This document shows, one piece after another, positions 1-11,404 of a stretch of 64,000 bases of DNA. Position numbers and translations under genes: made by a program. A model generated the notes under the pieces. The model saw only the letters and a list, made by a program, of their open reading frames with translations, made no database searches and was not told the DNA's origin. The DNA comes from Spinacia oleracea. Lineage: Eukaryota; Streptophyta; Magnoliopsida; Caryophyllales; Amaranthaceae. Within the stretch, counting starts at the first letter, position 1. The number at the start of each line of letters is the position of its first letter. The stretch spans positions 138,822,361 to 138,886,360 of the forward strand of contig NC_079492.1 in the NCBI RefSeq assembly GCF_020520425.1, written 5' to 3'.

Positions 1-244
1 AATTAGAATAATTTAGAATTAATTTGATTTTCATAATTAATTGTAATTTAATTAGAAACCTATGATTAAAAACCACCATAAAAATTGTAAATTTACGATA
101 AATTTTAAATTTTTATGACCTAGACTTGAATCCATATCAATCGGAAATCAATTGGATAATAAATTTTCGATTTTTCGCCCTAAAATTATGAAATTAATAA
201 TATTTATTAATTTGTCATTAATTTTAAATATAAATTTTAAATTT

Positions 245-945
245 TAAGCGATTCGTTCAAATAACTTGCACGCACGAAGCAATGGACGCTTCGTGTTACC
301 CTTAAGGGGTGTTGTATAATGCGGGCATGCGACGACGAGCAAGGGAGCTCGTCGCCCGTGCGGCACGAATGCAATGAGCAAGGGCGTAGTGCACGAGCAC
401 AAGGCAGCAGCCCTGCCTTATGTCGTGTGCCACGAGCAATGAACGGATGGGCATGGGCGAGGGGCGAGCCAAGGCAGTCGCGTGTGGGCAGCAAGCGAGC
501 TGCGCCACAGCGCGCGCTGCCTCGCATAACAGCGCGCAGCCTCGTGCGCAGCGAGCGCAAGCTCGCGTGCCACGAGCGCTGCGCACAGCATCACTCGCGC
601 GCACCAGCGAGCGATCTCGCGCGCCAGCGAGCGATGGCTCGCGCGCACCAGCGCGCGATCTCGCGCGCCAGCGAGCGATGGCTCGCGCGCACCAGCGAGC
701 GATGCAGCGCCCCAGCGAGCGATGGCTCGCGCGCACCAGCGAGCGATCTCGCGCACCAGCGAGCGCGGTAACGCGCGCGCGCTGCGAGCGATAGCTCGCG
801 TGCGGTGGGCGCTGTGCGGAGGCTTGCGGATAGGACAGCAGCAGCTATGCGACGAGCGCATGGGCTGCGCGCACATGGCCAGCAATGGCTGTGTGCGTAC
901 GGACCATGGGCGTGCAACGCGTAGGGTGTTTGCGTTACGATTAAA
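245..945. repeat. GC-rich low-complexity block with a ~24-bp degenerate minisatellite
   Basis: An abrupt GC-rich island in otherwise very AT-rich DNA. Between about 590 and 775 it consists of repeated units resembling GCGCGCACCAGCGAGCGAT, alternating with GATCTCGCGCGCCAGC and GATGGCTCGCGC variants. Several overlapping open frames on both strands simply read this low-complexity sequence as Arg/Ala/Ser-rich peptides, so they are not called as genes. The unit is partly self-complementary (GCGAGCGATCTCGC). Confidence 0.8.
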
Positions 946-3289
946 GATCGTTTTGAATGTTTAATTTGAAAATTTCAGTTCACGTAATTTTAATTAATTT
1001 TAAAATTAATAATTTGAATTAATTTCTTGGATTTTAATTTTGAATATTATAATTATAATAAATGGAATTTATTCTAATTATTTTACTAAAATTAAAATCA
1101 TGAATTAATTTAAATGCGACTGAAATTAAATTAAATTTTGGATTCAATTATAAATTTATATGAGCTTTAAATTTTAATTAAATTTGTATGTTTCCGGTTA
1201 GACTAGAAATACAATTTTATGTTTAAAATTAGTAAAGCATATGAATTTATTGGTTTGAGTGGGAGCCCTTTTTAGTCATAAACTCTTGATTAGGTCTACA
1301 AATCCTTAAGGTTAAAACAACTCGATTAGAATTAATAAGGACTGAATAATTGGTAGATTATTGGTGCCCTTGATTAATTGCTGCAAATGTTTACGTGATG
1401 CATAATGTGTTTTACTAACCAGCTATGTGGGCCATTCATGATAATGAATGGGTGAATGGTATATATTGTATATGTACTGTTTTGCAGGTTATGAAGTGAC
1501 TAGTATGGCCCAAATAGGATAGAAAATATGGTCTGCGTACCATTAATTTGAATGTAATTGGTCTAAAGTACCAAAGTTATTTTTCAATTCAAATATGGTC
1601 TGCGAACCATCAAATAGTTGTAATTAGTTATAGCTTATCCTATTTGAAGAAAATGGTGCCTCCCACGGAGATTTTCAAGACGGACTTTGAAGTCAAAGCT
1701 TCAAGATGAAGTCGGGCCATACTAGATCACAAATATCTTATGCATGTTTTAAGTTATTTATTGTTTTAAATATGTCTTAAAATGCATGAGATCAAAAGCT
1801 TGATTATGTTGCATGATTAAGGATTTTAGTTCACTTAAAATCTAACCAACATAGTAAGAGCCTTAAGTTCCAAACTTAAAAATTGAGTTAAAAGGTGCCA
1901 TGCCAAAATATACACTTGCTTGGATATCCTTTACATCAATCTAGTAATAGTTTTCGCTCAGCGAGGTGTTACTTATTGGTCCTAAAGGGGCAAGGTACAC
2001 AAATAATTGTGAGTACATGTTAGTTTTGGTGAAACTCAACGATATAAGTAAGGAGTCCTTTTATGTCGTGGCAACATCGATAGGTTTACCTAATAAGTTC
2101 TTAGACGTACCTATCAACCAAGAGTAGTTTTTAGACTATTAGCAAAAGGCTTTTGCTTACCTAAAATGTTTTAGAATTGAGTCGACAAACTGTGCTTAAT
2201 TCTTCAATGGTTTTAGGATCTTGGAATCATTTTATTCACACCTGCCGGAACAATAAAATCGAATAAAATGCTAATAACTTGTTTGAATTGCATGGTTGCT
2301 TTAATTTCAAGTTATTATTCATGATAAATGTTTAGACTTTGCATGCTTCAATGTATGTTTTAATTATTGTTTATAATTAAATATCTTGCACTGCAATAAA
2401 TCCTTTTAGAAAGGTAACAGTAAATTTCCTCGATTGGTAGTGAATCCAAGAACGATTCACGGAAAAGAGAGAAAGTGAGCAATTTAAAATGTACGTTTCT
2501 TATATCGACTTTTATGGTTGTTTTCGAATATCAAATTCGAATGGCAAACCAATTGGTGCTTGTGAATTCAAAATACACTGTAGTTTTGAGATCATAAAGC
2601 ATTGAGCTTAAACGCTCAGCTTTACCAATGGTTAACAACCTAATATCTTTGTCCATTTAATTCTCGAATGAGTCTAGTCCCTAGACATTCGAATAGATCG
2701 ATGCTTAGAGAACTTTAGAAGCTTCTGGTAAGATCATCTAGTTGAAACTTAATATTCAACATAAATTAAATGTTAAGAACCTTGTTGGGGTGACATTGGA
2801 CATGTCTAACAAGTATAAAAGTCAACACTAAAGAATTCAATTCTTAAGACTATAAGAAAGGGTACAAGAAATAGGAAACAAGGAACAAATGAAAGGAATT
2901 TACGATTCCGTTTCTACCTATAAATTTATGTTTAAAGAGAAGTGACCTAGCAATCAAACTTCCTTGGTATCATATACCGCTTGAGGTTCTTACTTCGGTA
3001 AAAACTCAAACAATGGAAGCTAGGATACACTAATGACCTACAAGTGAGAAATGAAGCATGGCAATGCTACATTAGTTGTAGGGTCATCTAGTTTGTTTTA
3101 AGTCCTTTCAAAGGCTGGAACTAAATGGCTATTTTGTTCCATAATCAGCATACCTAAATTTCTGCTTCAAACACAGAAAGACTCACATTCAAGAAAAACA
3201 AAAGCAATGTTTGTTTGTTTATTTGAATGAAATGGTCAATTACAGGTTGAGTCAATATGCTTGATTAAAACAAACAACTCTTTAAAGAA

Positions 3290-6000
3290 CTTTACTAGGT
3301 TCAAATCAACTTCTTGATTTGAGTTCCACTAATCTTTGGCATTGTTGCTTAGACCATATCAACAAGTTAACATTCAAAAGCTCTATTTTGATGGACTTTT
3401 GAAAGTTGGTTGATTTCTAGATCAACTTAAGACAAACTAGTCTTACTTGTTGAAAGTAACAAAGAATATGAACTATTGTTAGAACGCCTAGACGATAGAG
3501 TTCAAAGCTAAAGAAAGGTTTTATGACTTTATTATTTCACATGGATTTGAGTGAATATAGGTTTATTTACTCAAATGTGATATAAGTTGAATCTGTTTGG
3601 CTAGTTCAAAGATTCAAAAGTATAAAATCCACTTGGCAAGAAATCATAAAGATCTAGGTTAGATCATGTTGATGATTACTTGAGACCAAATATGATCATC
3701 AATGATTGTGTGTTGTAATTTCACAATCTAGGTCCATAAGATATGGCATATCTTAGTTGGAATAATCGAAGTCAATTAGTACTTGATTCGATCAATGACG
3801 GATCATAAAGACTTTTCCTATAATTTCTAAAACAAAATGCTCAACTACCACCAAACTAAACCAATTTCGTCAAAGCTATTGAAAAGTAATTTCAGAATAT
3901 CTTTTCATAATATATCTAAAGAGTTCCTAAACTCAGTGGGAGCTTAGTGTTTGTTATTCAACAAACTAAGGCCCAAGTATAGATATATGTTTCATTGTGA
4001 TTTATTCAAATGAGACACAAGGGTATTGTTTCTACCACAAATTTTTGAGAACATAATGTTTGTTTGCTCGAAATAATGTCCTTTTGGAGATTCGTTTCCA
4101 AAATGACAAGTGGGAGAAAATAGACCTCGAAAGTTTTCGAGGCGAACAACAAACATAAAACGGACATTCCGGAGGCTTTTCGAAGTGCTTCAGAAAATCC
4201 GAACTTATTCTTTAAGACTTTAGAAGTGGCTTTAAAGAATAGACATCTCTTAGAAGACTTTACAAGTGCTTCAAGGAGAACAGAATATTCAAAGGACTTT
4301 AAGTGGCTATTGATATTCTAATGTTTGATGTTCTATACCCAAGTAGGCATAGAATTCAAGTCACTGAAACTATGAGATTCTTCTATTAGATAGTAAAGAA
4401 ACATAGAGATCAGGTCAATGAAACTATGAGATTCTTCTATTAAATAGTGAAGAAACCTACAACTTGCAGTCAAACTATTATCATGTAGATTAATGAGTTT
4501 GTGACTTGTAAGAAAGCTATGACGAAACCTAGATTCCCTAAAATGGTTAGAGGCCATATATAGACTCAAATGTTTTAAATGGTTAGAGGCCATAAACCAT
4601 ACTCAATGTTTTGATGACAAAATTGAAATTTTGTTGATTTGCAAGAATAGTTTCACACCTATTGGTTGCAAGTTTGTTTTAAGGATAAAAACCATCAAAC
4701 AAGAATTGTGTTCACACACAAAGCTAGATTAGTTGCTAAAGGTTACAAGCAAATTCATGGCATGGATTGTGTTGAAACCTCATGCATAATCGTAATGCTC
4801 AAGTCTATAATTCAAGCAATGATTGCATATTGGTACATATAGCAATTGGATGACAAAACGTATTCCTCAATCAAATGTTGGAATAAACTATGTACATGGT
4901 ATGTCATAGGATTTGTGGATCCAAATAAATGCTTGAAAAAGAAAGCTAGCTTATGAAATCTAAAGTACAGATTTAAGCAAGCAATTGGGAATTAGAAATG
5001 TATTTTAGTGAAGCTAATAAGTATTTTAGTTTCATAAAATGTACATGATTCTTATAGATATATAAGAAGTTTAGTGGGAGTACATAAAAACTTATTTGGT
5101 CCTATGTGTATCACACACATATCTCTCTATTGTGAAATAACATTCAAATGCTAAATACTTAGATTTGAGATTATTCATCAATGACGGACCAAGGCGAAAC
5201 TTAGTACATACTGGGTATTAAGATTTATTCACAAAGATCTTATGATATTGTTTTGGATTAAGTAAATGGCATTTACTAAATCAAACACGAAAGTCTCCAT
5301 TGGAGATATTCGACCCATGTGAATAAATCTAAGTAAAGGATGTTTGAACTATGTATAAGCATTTACTAAGTTAAACATCAAAGGATCTAAATAAGATTCT
5401 TAACCTATATTATATGTCAAAGAATTTAACTGGATTTAGTATCTACTGAAACTAGATAAGCTAAAGTTACATGAATAGAATTCAATTGGGAATTATTCTC
5501 CAAAAGAATTTATCATGTATGATATAATATGAGGATCGCCAAAAACGTATCGTATGACTTTAGGCATGACGAACATATACCAGTCTCTATTGATCTAAGT
5601 GAAGATCAACTAGATTGAGATCAAGAATACTTATGGTACTTGAAAAGGTACATAGGAATAGTTCTTGATTCAAGGAAATAAAGATATGCTAAATATTGAT
5701 GCTACACGCATAAACACTGGCAAAGGATCAAGCAAGACCCTTTGGAGTTAACCATTGATAAGGACGAGCTATAGAGCATCGTGTTTTGAAATGGCAACAT
5801 GGGTTGGAGACCATGAGTTGTTGCGTGGGAAATTAAAATATTAATTTCTATGTTCTAAGATACAGCTGGAAAGTCTTCCACATATCTGTGAACTGCTTGG
5901 ATAAATAAATCCAAACAAAGCATCACTAGCAACCTAAACAGTTGAAGTAAAAGTAATTATTGCCTAAGAAGCAATAAAACAGGGTTGTTTAAAGTTCTTC
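3290..6000 (+). pseudogene. Degraded Copia pol (integrase, RT and RNase H remnants)
   Basis: The frame is broken many times. Recognisable pieces are the pre-integrase motif NLWHCCLDHINK (about 3335-3370), the start of the RT domain as PIGCKFVLRIKT (about 4657-4692), then LKSI..QAMIAYWYI..QLDD and GFVDPNKCLKKKA...YRFKQAIGN (about 4910-4990), and an RNase H-like block with LKRYIGIVLDSRK (about 5640-5680). Two small local duplications sit in it: a ~52-bp unit repeated near 4362-4460, and a ~62-bp unit repeated at about 6021-6145, just beyond it. No functional protein can be made. Confidence 0.7.
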
Positions 6001-7177
6001 ACTGAACTTGGGTAGATCACCTGTCTGCTGGCTCGATGGTTCTTCATTGAAAAATGCGTAGAACCACTCTTGAAGCAAGAAAAACGTCTGCTAACTTGAT
6101 GGTTCTTCATTGCAAAATGAGTAATACCACCATCGAAGTAAGAAAGACTAGATCACATAATAAACAAACTCGAAAAGATCTTATCATCATATCTCGAAGA
6201 ACATTCGATGAAAAGGATATTAAGATTGGCAAAGTATGATAACTAAACCTATGCAACAAGTGAGAAGCAACACTCACGTTGTAGCACTGGAAATCAAGCA
6301 TAGCTTTGAATTCCATGAATTGTTTTAGAAGATGGGTTTGAGGCCCATGGTTATAAAACATTGGGGTTGAACATTTATCATATATGAAATGTATTTTCAT
6401 ATTCCATTTAATCTTGGTTTAGTATTAAATGATGAGTCCCTTCAAATTTGACGATATATTCAAGATAGACTGTCAGGACCAGTCCTGTGACTAAGAAATG
6501 TCTATCAAGTGAACTTGAATGTCAAAGGTTGAAAATGGTCCCTAGTCGGAGTTTTCTATAAAATTGGACGCATAGAAAACGTTAGACGATTAGAATGCAA
6601 GATGACTAGTAGTTCTGTTTCTTGAACTATGTGGACATGGCAATGTCATAATCATTTGCATAGATACTTACTTTGGGAAGACTAGTATCGGACAAGACCT
6701 ATGAAACTTTACTGTAAGAGATGAAAGTCTGTCATAAGTAAATTTCATTAAATTGTTAGACACTAAATCCTCAATACCTGAGTGATTTGAGATTACTTGT
6801 TTGAGAACTGGTTGCTTTGACGTTGACCAACCGTCGCACCGTAAAAGGAGGCTATAAAGGCAACGCTCAGGTAATCACCTATCAAACGAAGTCTAATCTC
6901 AAGATCGCAAGATTGGGATTGTCCTCCCATAAATCGGGATGAGATGCTTAAAAGTTGTACAAGGCCACTCGGAGAGCTAGAAACTGTGAAATGCATGGCC
7001 GTGCTCGGATGAATCATAGGCTATGATTATCTGTTTATTTGATCAGTTGAACTCTGAAACCGAGGAACACCTCTGGACATAATAAGGATGACAACTCTTA
7101 CCTTATGTTCAAGAGCAAGCATCGAGCGACAAAGGAATTAGGAAATGCACACTTGTCCCTAAGGACAAGTGGGAGAC

Positions 7178-8516
7178 TGAAGGAAATAATGCCCTTGGTC
7201 CAAGTATGCATTCTATGTTAAGTCTAATAAATGCGGTTCAGTATTAATTAACAAGTTAATAATTCAGTGAGATCAAGTGAGCTGAATGCCTAGCTAGAGG
7301 CCGCTTCAGTTCAAGTGGAATTAATGATATTAATCCACAGCTTACTCTTGACTGAACCCGTAGGGTCACACAAATAGTACGTAAACGGATCAAGTATTTA
7401 ATGGCATTAAATACTCCATCTATGAATATTCGGAACCGACGGATCTTGGTTTCAGTGGGAGCTAAGATCGTCACAGGCAAGAAATGAATACTCCGGAAAC
7501 GATGATATTGCCGGAAACGGAAATATGGATCGTATCGGAAATATGAATATTATCCAAGTCGTAGATGTTGCCGGAAACGGAAACATGGTACGTATCGGAA
7601 AATATTATTGGAAATGGAAATATTACCAGAATCGGAAATATTGCCGGAAACGGAAATATTGTCAGAATCGGAAATATTACCGGAATCGAAAATAATTCCG
7701 GAAACGGAAATATTAAATATTTGTTCGAAACGGAAATTAATTCCGGAATCGGAAATATTAAATATTGTTCGTATCGGAAATAGATTCCGGAAATGGAAAT
7801 TTAATCGGAAGCGTATCGTACGAATTAGCATCGGACGAGGCCTGCCGGACGAAGGCCCAGCACGAAGCCAGGCCATCGCCCAGCAAGCACGCACGCCACA
7901 GCCCAGCGCGCACAAGGCCACGCATGCGTGGGCCGCGCTGCGTGGGCTGCTGCTCGCATGCGTGGGCAGCCCTTGTGGCTGCCGTGTGTGTGTGAGTTTG
8001 AGCTCATGCGAGATTCCTGAATCTGCAAGAGTCAGTGTATGATTAAATGTCTATTCCTATTGGATAAATTGATTAAGTAGAATTCATGTAGAATTCTAAT
8101 TCCAATTAATTCGCATCCTACTAGGATTACGATTCCTTTTCCATAACTCTATAAATAAAGGCCTAGGGGTCATAATTTATAAACAAGTTTCAAAGTATTC
8201 AAAAGTGAGTTTTTGAGAGAAAATTCAAACACCCATCTTGCCCCAAAAGTGCCGAATTTTCTGAGTACCTTAAGGGCGATTCTAGTTGGTCAATCTTAAG
8301 GCGGATCCGGACGTGCTGTGGACTTTCTACGGAGGGACGACACTTGGAGTCCTAAAAGACTTGTTCTTGTTCGGTTCGGGCGCAGCTAGGGAGGGCACGC
8401 AACAAAGAGTATGCATCTAAATTATGCTATATGATTATGTGTAAATAATATGTTGTCCTGGGTTAATGGTTGTTTCCGCATGATCTATGTAATGTCATAT
8501 GTATCATAACCTAACA
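7178..8516 (+). repeat. 3' LTR of the Copia element (1339 bp)
   Basis: Begins TGAAGGAAATAATGCCC directly after the purine-rich tract GACAAGTGGGAGAC and ends CATAACCTAACA, giving the TG...CA ends typical of LTRs. It contains a tandem CGGAAATATT array (7494-7812), a GC-rich segment (about 7830-8010) and a TATA-like CTATAAATAAAG near 8149 followed by a plausible R/U5 region. The 5' partner LTR is not in the window, so LTR divergence and target duplication cannot be read. Confidence 0.75.
7494..7812 (+). repeat. ~18-bp tandem repeat CGGAAATATTxCCGGAAx inside the LTR
   Basis: About 15 imperfect units of the type CGGAAATATTACCGGAAT/CGGAAATATTGCCGGAAA. Because the unit is a multiple of three, it reads through as a six-residue peptide repeat (EILPES/EILPET) in one frame and as Gly-Asn-rich peptide in another. 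These frames are by-products of the repeat. It lies upstream of the LTR TATA-like box, so it sits in the U3 region. Confidence 0.8.
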
Positions 8517-9717
8517 GGTTATTCTTTTGTTTTCTTACAAGGCCTTTAAAGATAGGTTTTGAGCTTCATCTTAAATACTTTTAAAATTTTGACAATTACT
8601 ACCTATGTCTTTGGTGACTTTGCGCATTAATGACTACATATCTTGTTAAAATTGCCAATTAAAATGGTCAATTACTACTGGGTGTTTAATTATTGTTGTC
8701 AATTGCTACCTTAGCTCATATTCCGCCAATTAGTCACTAATCATATCATATCATAATCATATACATTAAAAAATGTCCAACATGGTTTGTGTAAGGTGAG
8801 CCCATGACCTTGAGTTTAAACAATAAAGCTTTTACCACTAAACTATTACATTTTTCATTTTTCATGTTATCATTACAACAAATATATATAAACAAATGTG
8901 AATGTTATTAATAAAGTAACCCGTGATATCGTCCGAGCCCAAAAATTAGGTTACTTAACAGAAGTAGCCTTGCTTAAAATTATAAATTTTCCAAGTGGCC
9001 AACTGGCCAAGCCATATGCCTCATGATTGTCGAACATTAATGTAAATGTGAAAGTGTGCTTGGACGTAGTCTACGTCCCTATGATTAACGAATAATGTTG
9101 ACAAGTTGATGAGCCCATAACTCCATAAGCTCATAATATATTACTCCATACATTGCAATTGAATCCCAAGATAACTTAAAATAAAGCTTTTTTTAAAAAA
9201 ATGTTTTGTCTAAAAGAACTCTTTCGGCATATTTGATAGCCAGTTATAAATGGTGCCAACAATAACAAATTTGTAAGAAAGATCAATATTAATTCCAATG
9301 GTAATGTTAGTTTACTCAAAATTATCTCTTTTTTCTTCATAAATTTTCATTACCATCCATTAACAAGTTTGGATGGGAATGTAAATTTATGAAGAAAAAT
9401 TCCAAATTTGAGATAAAGTTTCATAACCATAGCCATTATTATGTTATTTTTCATGTCAAATAACACTTAGATTTAATTTATTCACTCATTCCCACTATTT
9501 ATTATCGACTACCAAATAAATTATTAATATTCATAACCTCCGTTTATAAATCTATGGGGTATTATTTGATTCATTTCATTTTCCCTTAAACATCTTCATC
9601 ATTCCCGACAAAAAATATGAAGAAACGCTACTAGTACTCGCTCCGCGTTTAATAACGTACAGTACACAATTATTTCTCTTGTCTGATATCCGTTCATCTA
9701 ACCTTCAAACCCCAAGT
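8517..9717. other. Non-coding AT-rich DNA, one possible SINE remnant
   Basis: No gene seen. On the minus strand at about 8765-8850 there is a tRNA-like stretch: TAGTTTAGTGGT resembles a polymerase III A box, followed by GGTCATGGGCTCA, a degenerate B box. This may be an old tRNA-derived SINE head, but no target duplication was found. The rest shows only AT-rich low-complexity sequence. Confidence 0.35.
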
Positions 9718-9805
9718 CTTATATGTGATAAGCCACGCCATCAACTTGATGGTGTGACGTGTTCATACTTTATAAATAAGTTCAACATATTGATTAACGT
9801 AACTT

Positions 9806-10620
9806 AAAAGTAACACCAACATGGAAAATAAAGTAACAACAATATAGAAAATATAGTAACATCAATCTATACAAGGACCTCTAACATGAAATTGAAAAAA
9901 CTGCAATAAAACAAGAAAAATAACAACAAATACAATGTATAAGTAATATCAACATAGAAATCTAAGTAACAACACTCTATACAAGGAACCTCTAACATGA
10001 AATTGAAGAAACTGAAATAAAATAAAATAAAGTAACAACGAATACAATGTATAAGTAACACCAGCATAGAAACTCGAGTAACACCTGTCTATATAATTTA
10101 CTTCTAACATGAAACTTCAATAAAATAAGAAAAGTAACAGGGAATATACCAGCATAGAAAGTCAAGTAACACTAGTCTATACAAGAAACTTATAGCATGA
10201 AATTCAAGAAACTGCAGTAAAAATAAGATAAGTAACATCGAATATAATATTTACACAAATTCTTATTTACATGGGGTGTAGGATAAATATTGTACACCGA
10301 AGTTAAAGTTGACATAAAACGCTTAAAAGTTACCCTTATATATGTAAAAGTTATCTATTTTTTAGTAATAAATTTTTTCATTTTAATAAAAAATATTTCT
10401 TTAAAACTAATAATGTATAAATTAATCATTTAACACTTTAAAATGTTTATTCATTAACTTTTCTTTTAATAATATAAAAGTTAGAGAAAACTGAGTAAAA
10501 GTTAGAGAAAATTGGGTAAAAGTTATGTTGGTGCACAATATTGTACACCTTGTGCATACAAGACCTTTTGTAATATTTAAGTAACACTAGCATAGAAAGT
10601 CAAATAACACCAGTCAATAA
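9806..10620. repeat. Tandem array, ~110-bp unit, about 4.5 copies, split by a MITE
   Basis: Units share the landmarks AAGTAACACCAGCATAGAAA, TCTATACAAGGAACCTCTAA and CATGAAATTGAAGAAACTG, followed by an A-rich part and AACGAATACAATGTAT. Copies start near 9806, 9938 and 10050, with a shortened unit after that. The last unit is cut between 10253 and 10571 by the MITE listed separately. No coding capacity. Confidence 0.75.
10254..10570. mobile_element. 317-bp MITE with imperfect TIRs and 9-bp target duplication
   Basis: Flanked on both sides by TAATATTTA (10245-10253 and 10571-10579). The ends are inverted: the left reads CACAAATTCTTATTTACATG...GGTGTA..ATATTGTACACC, and the reverse complement of the right reads CAAAAGGTCTTGTATGCACA..GGTGTA..ATATTGTGCACC. 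The empty site can be read from the neighbouring tandem units, which continue directly across the junction. A 9-bp target duplication fits the Mutator superfamily. No coding sequence. Confidence 0.75.
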
Positions 10621-11092
10621 CTTTCTCTATAATATCCACGCGAGAGGGAGTTACGCGTGCGCGTCACACCATCAAGTTAGATAGTGTGGATGCTCATACA
10701 GGAGACGCGTTGACATTCAAAAAGACATTAAGAAATTGGTTTTTAATATTAAACCCATATGATACGCAATGGCAAAAAAAAAAAAAAAATACTCCGTGTA
10801 ATCCTTGCATCCGCTTAAAGTTAAAACAAGTTATATTTTATTTTAATTTTTTATTTTAATGTCAGTTAAAATTTTAAGTCAAACTTAATCGAACGGTTAC
10901 ATGTGATTCATGTGAATATGCAAAACACAAATTATTGAATGTACTCTTTCTATACATTTAGTCGTACGCTTCTGAAATTACGCATGGACAAGTTGTTGCA
11001 CATATTATTTTTTACAAATTTTTATATAAGGTGGTTTTACACAATATATCTAAGACCGCAAGACTTAAGATCGCATTGACGTCATATACGTT

Positions 11093-11230
11093 AAGCAATA
11101 TGATCAATTAGTTAAGCAATAAAATCAATTAGTTAAGCAATAAAACCAATTAGTTAAGCCTTGAAATTAAGTACTTAAGTAATGAAACTGATTTAGTTAC
11201 ACAGTAAAATCAATTAGTTAAGCAATCAAA
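11093..11230 (+). repeat. ~20-bp minisatellite just upstream of P450-1
   Basis: Six to seven imperfect units of TCAATTAGTTAAGCAATAAAA end about 90 bp upstream of the TATA box of the first P450 gene. It therefore lies in the proximal promoter region. No equivalent was seen upstream of the other two P450 genes. Confidence 0.75.
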
Positions 11231-11317
11231 ATGGTTTTTTTGATAAGACAACCTTACACAAAAGTTGTGATTTTTTTTTTAGGAAAACAAGTTGGCCGGT
11301 GTTGCTTTGAACCTCTC

Positions 11318-11324
11318 TATATAA
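11318..11324 (+). promoter_or_regulatory. TATA box of P450-1
   Basis: TATATAA in the context CTCTCTATATAAGAAAG, 87 bp upstream of the ATG at 11405. The same TATATAA-G core is found 64 and 84 bp upstream of the start codons of the two paralogs (start to start). Confidence 0.6.
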
Positions 11325-11404
11325 GAAAGATTATGTCCATCAACAATTCAATTATACTTGAAATCATAAATCCTCCCCACATATTCTCAACTATACCCCA
11401 ATAC

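Larger units (their letters stand above)
1..8516 (+). mobile_element. Decayed Copia-type LTR retrotransposon, 5' end outside the window
   Basis: A plus-strand LTR retrotransposon with no long open frame left. Translated pieces in order give a GAG-pre-integrase-like block near 3290-3400 (NLWHCCLDHINK, the degraded Copia LWHxRLGHINK motif), a reverse-transcriptase block near 4640-5000 (PIGCKFVLRIKT, then GFVDPNKCLKKK and YRFKQA) and RNase H-like remnants to about 6000. This order (integrase before RT) is diagnostic of Copia. A non-coding 3' region of about 1.1 kb precedes the purine tract AAGTGGGAGA and the 3' LTR. No 5' LTR or primer-binding site is in the window, so the left part (including the GC-rich block at 245-945) is assigned by continuity only and could belong to a nested element. 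Confidence 0.75.
9718..10700. mobile_element. Putative non-autonomous DNA element with ~45-bp inverted ends
   Basis: The left end (about 9718-9765) and the right end (about 10652-10700) are imperfect inverted copies. Both share AACTTGATGGTGTGACG, flanked by further partial matches, and each is itself partly palindromic (CCATCAACTTGATGG). The interior is a tandem array plus a later MITE insertion. No transposase frame is present and no clear target duplication was found, so the superfamily is unknown. A Mutator-like or foldback derivative is possible. Confidence 0.45.

Noticed and set aside
237-964. Seven overlapping open frames on both strands (up to 155 codons)
   Set aside because: They read a GC-rich minisatellite as Arg/Ala-rich low-complexity peptide; no start context, domain or intron support.
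7550-8042. Open frames encoding EILPES-type and GNISDSGN-type repeats
   Set aside because: By-product of an 18-bp tandem repeat inside an LTR; both strands are open for the same reason.
11231-11404. Upstream extension of the P450-1 frame (MVFLIRQ...)
   Set aside because: It would include the minisatellite end and the TATA box; all three paralogs start at MDLLSYI.
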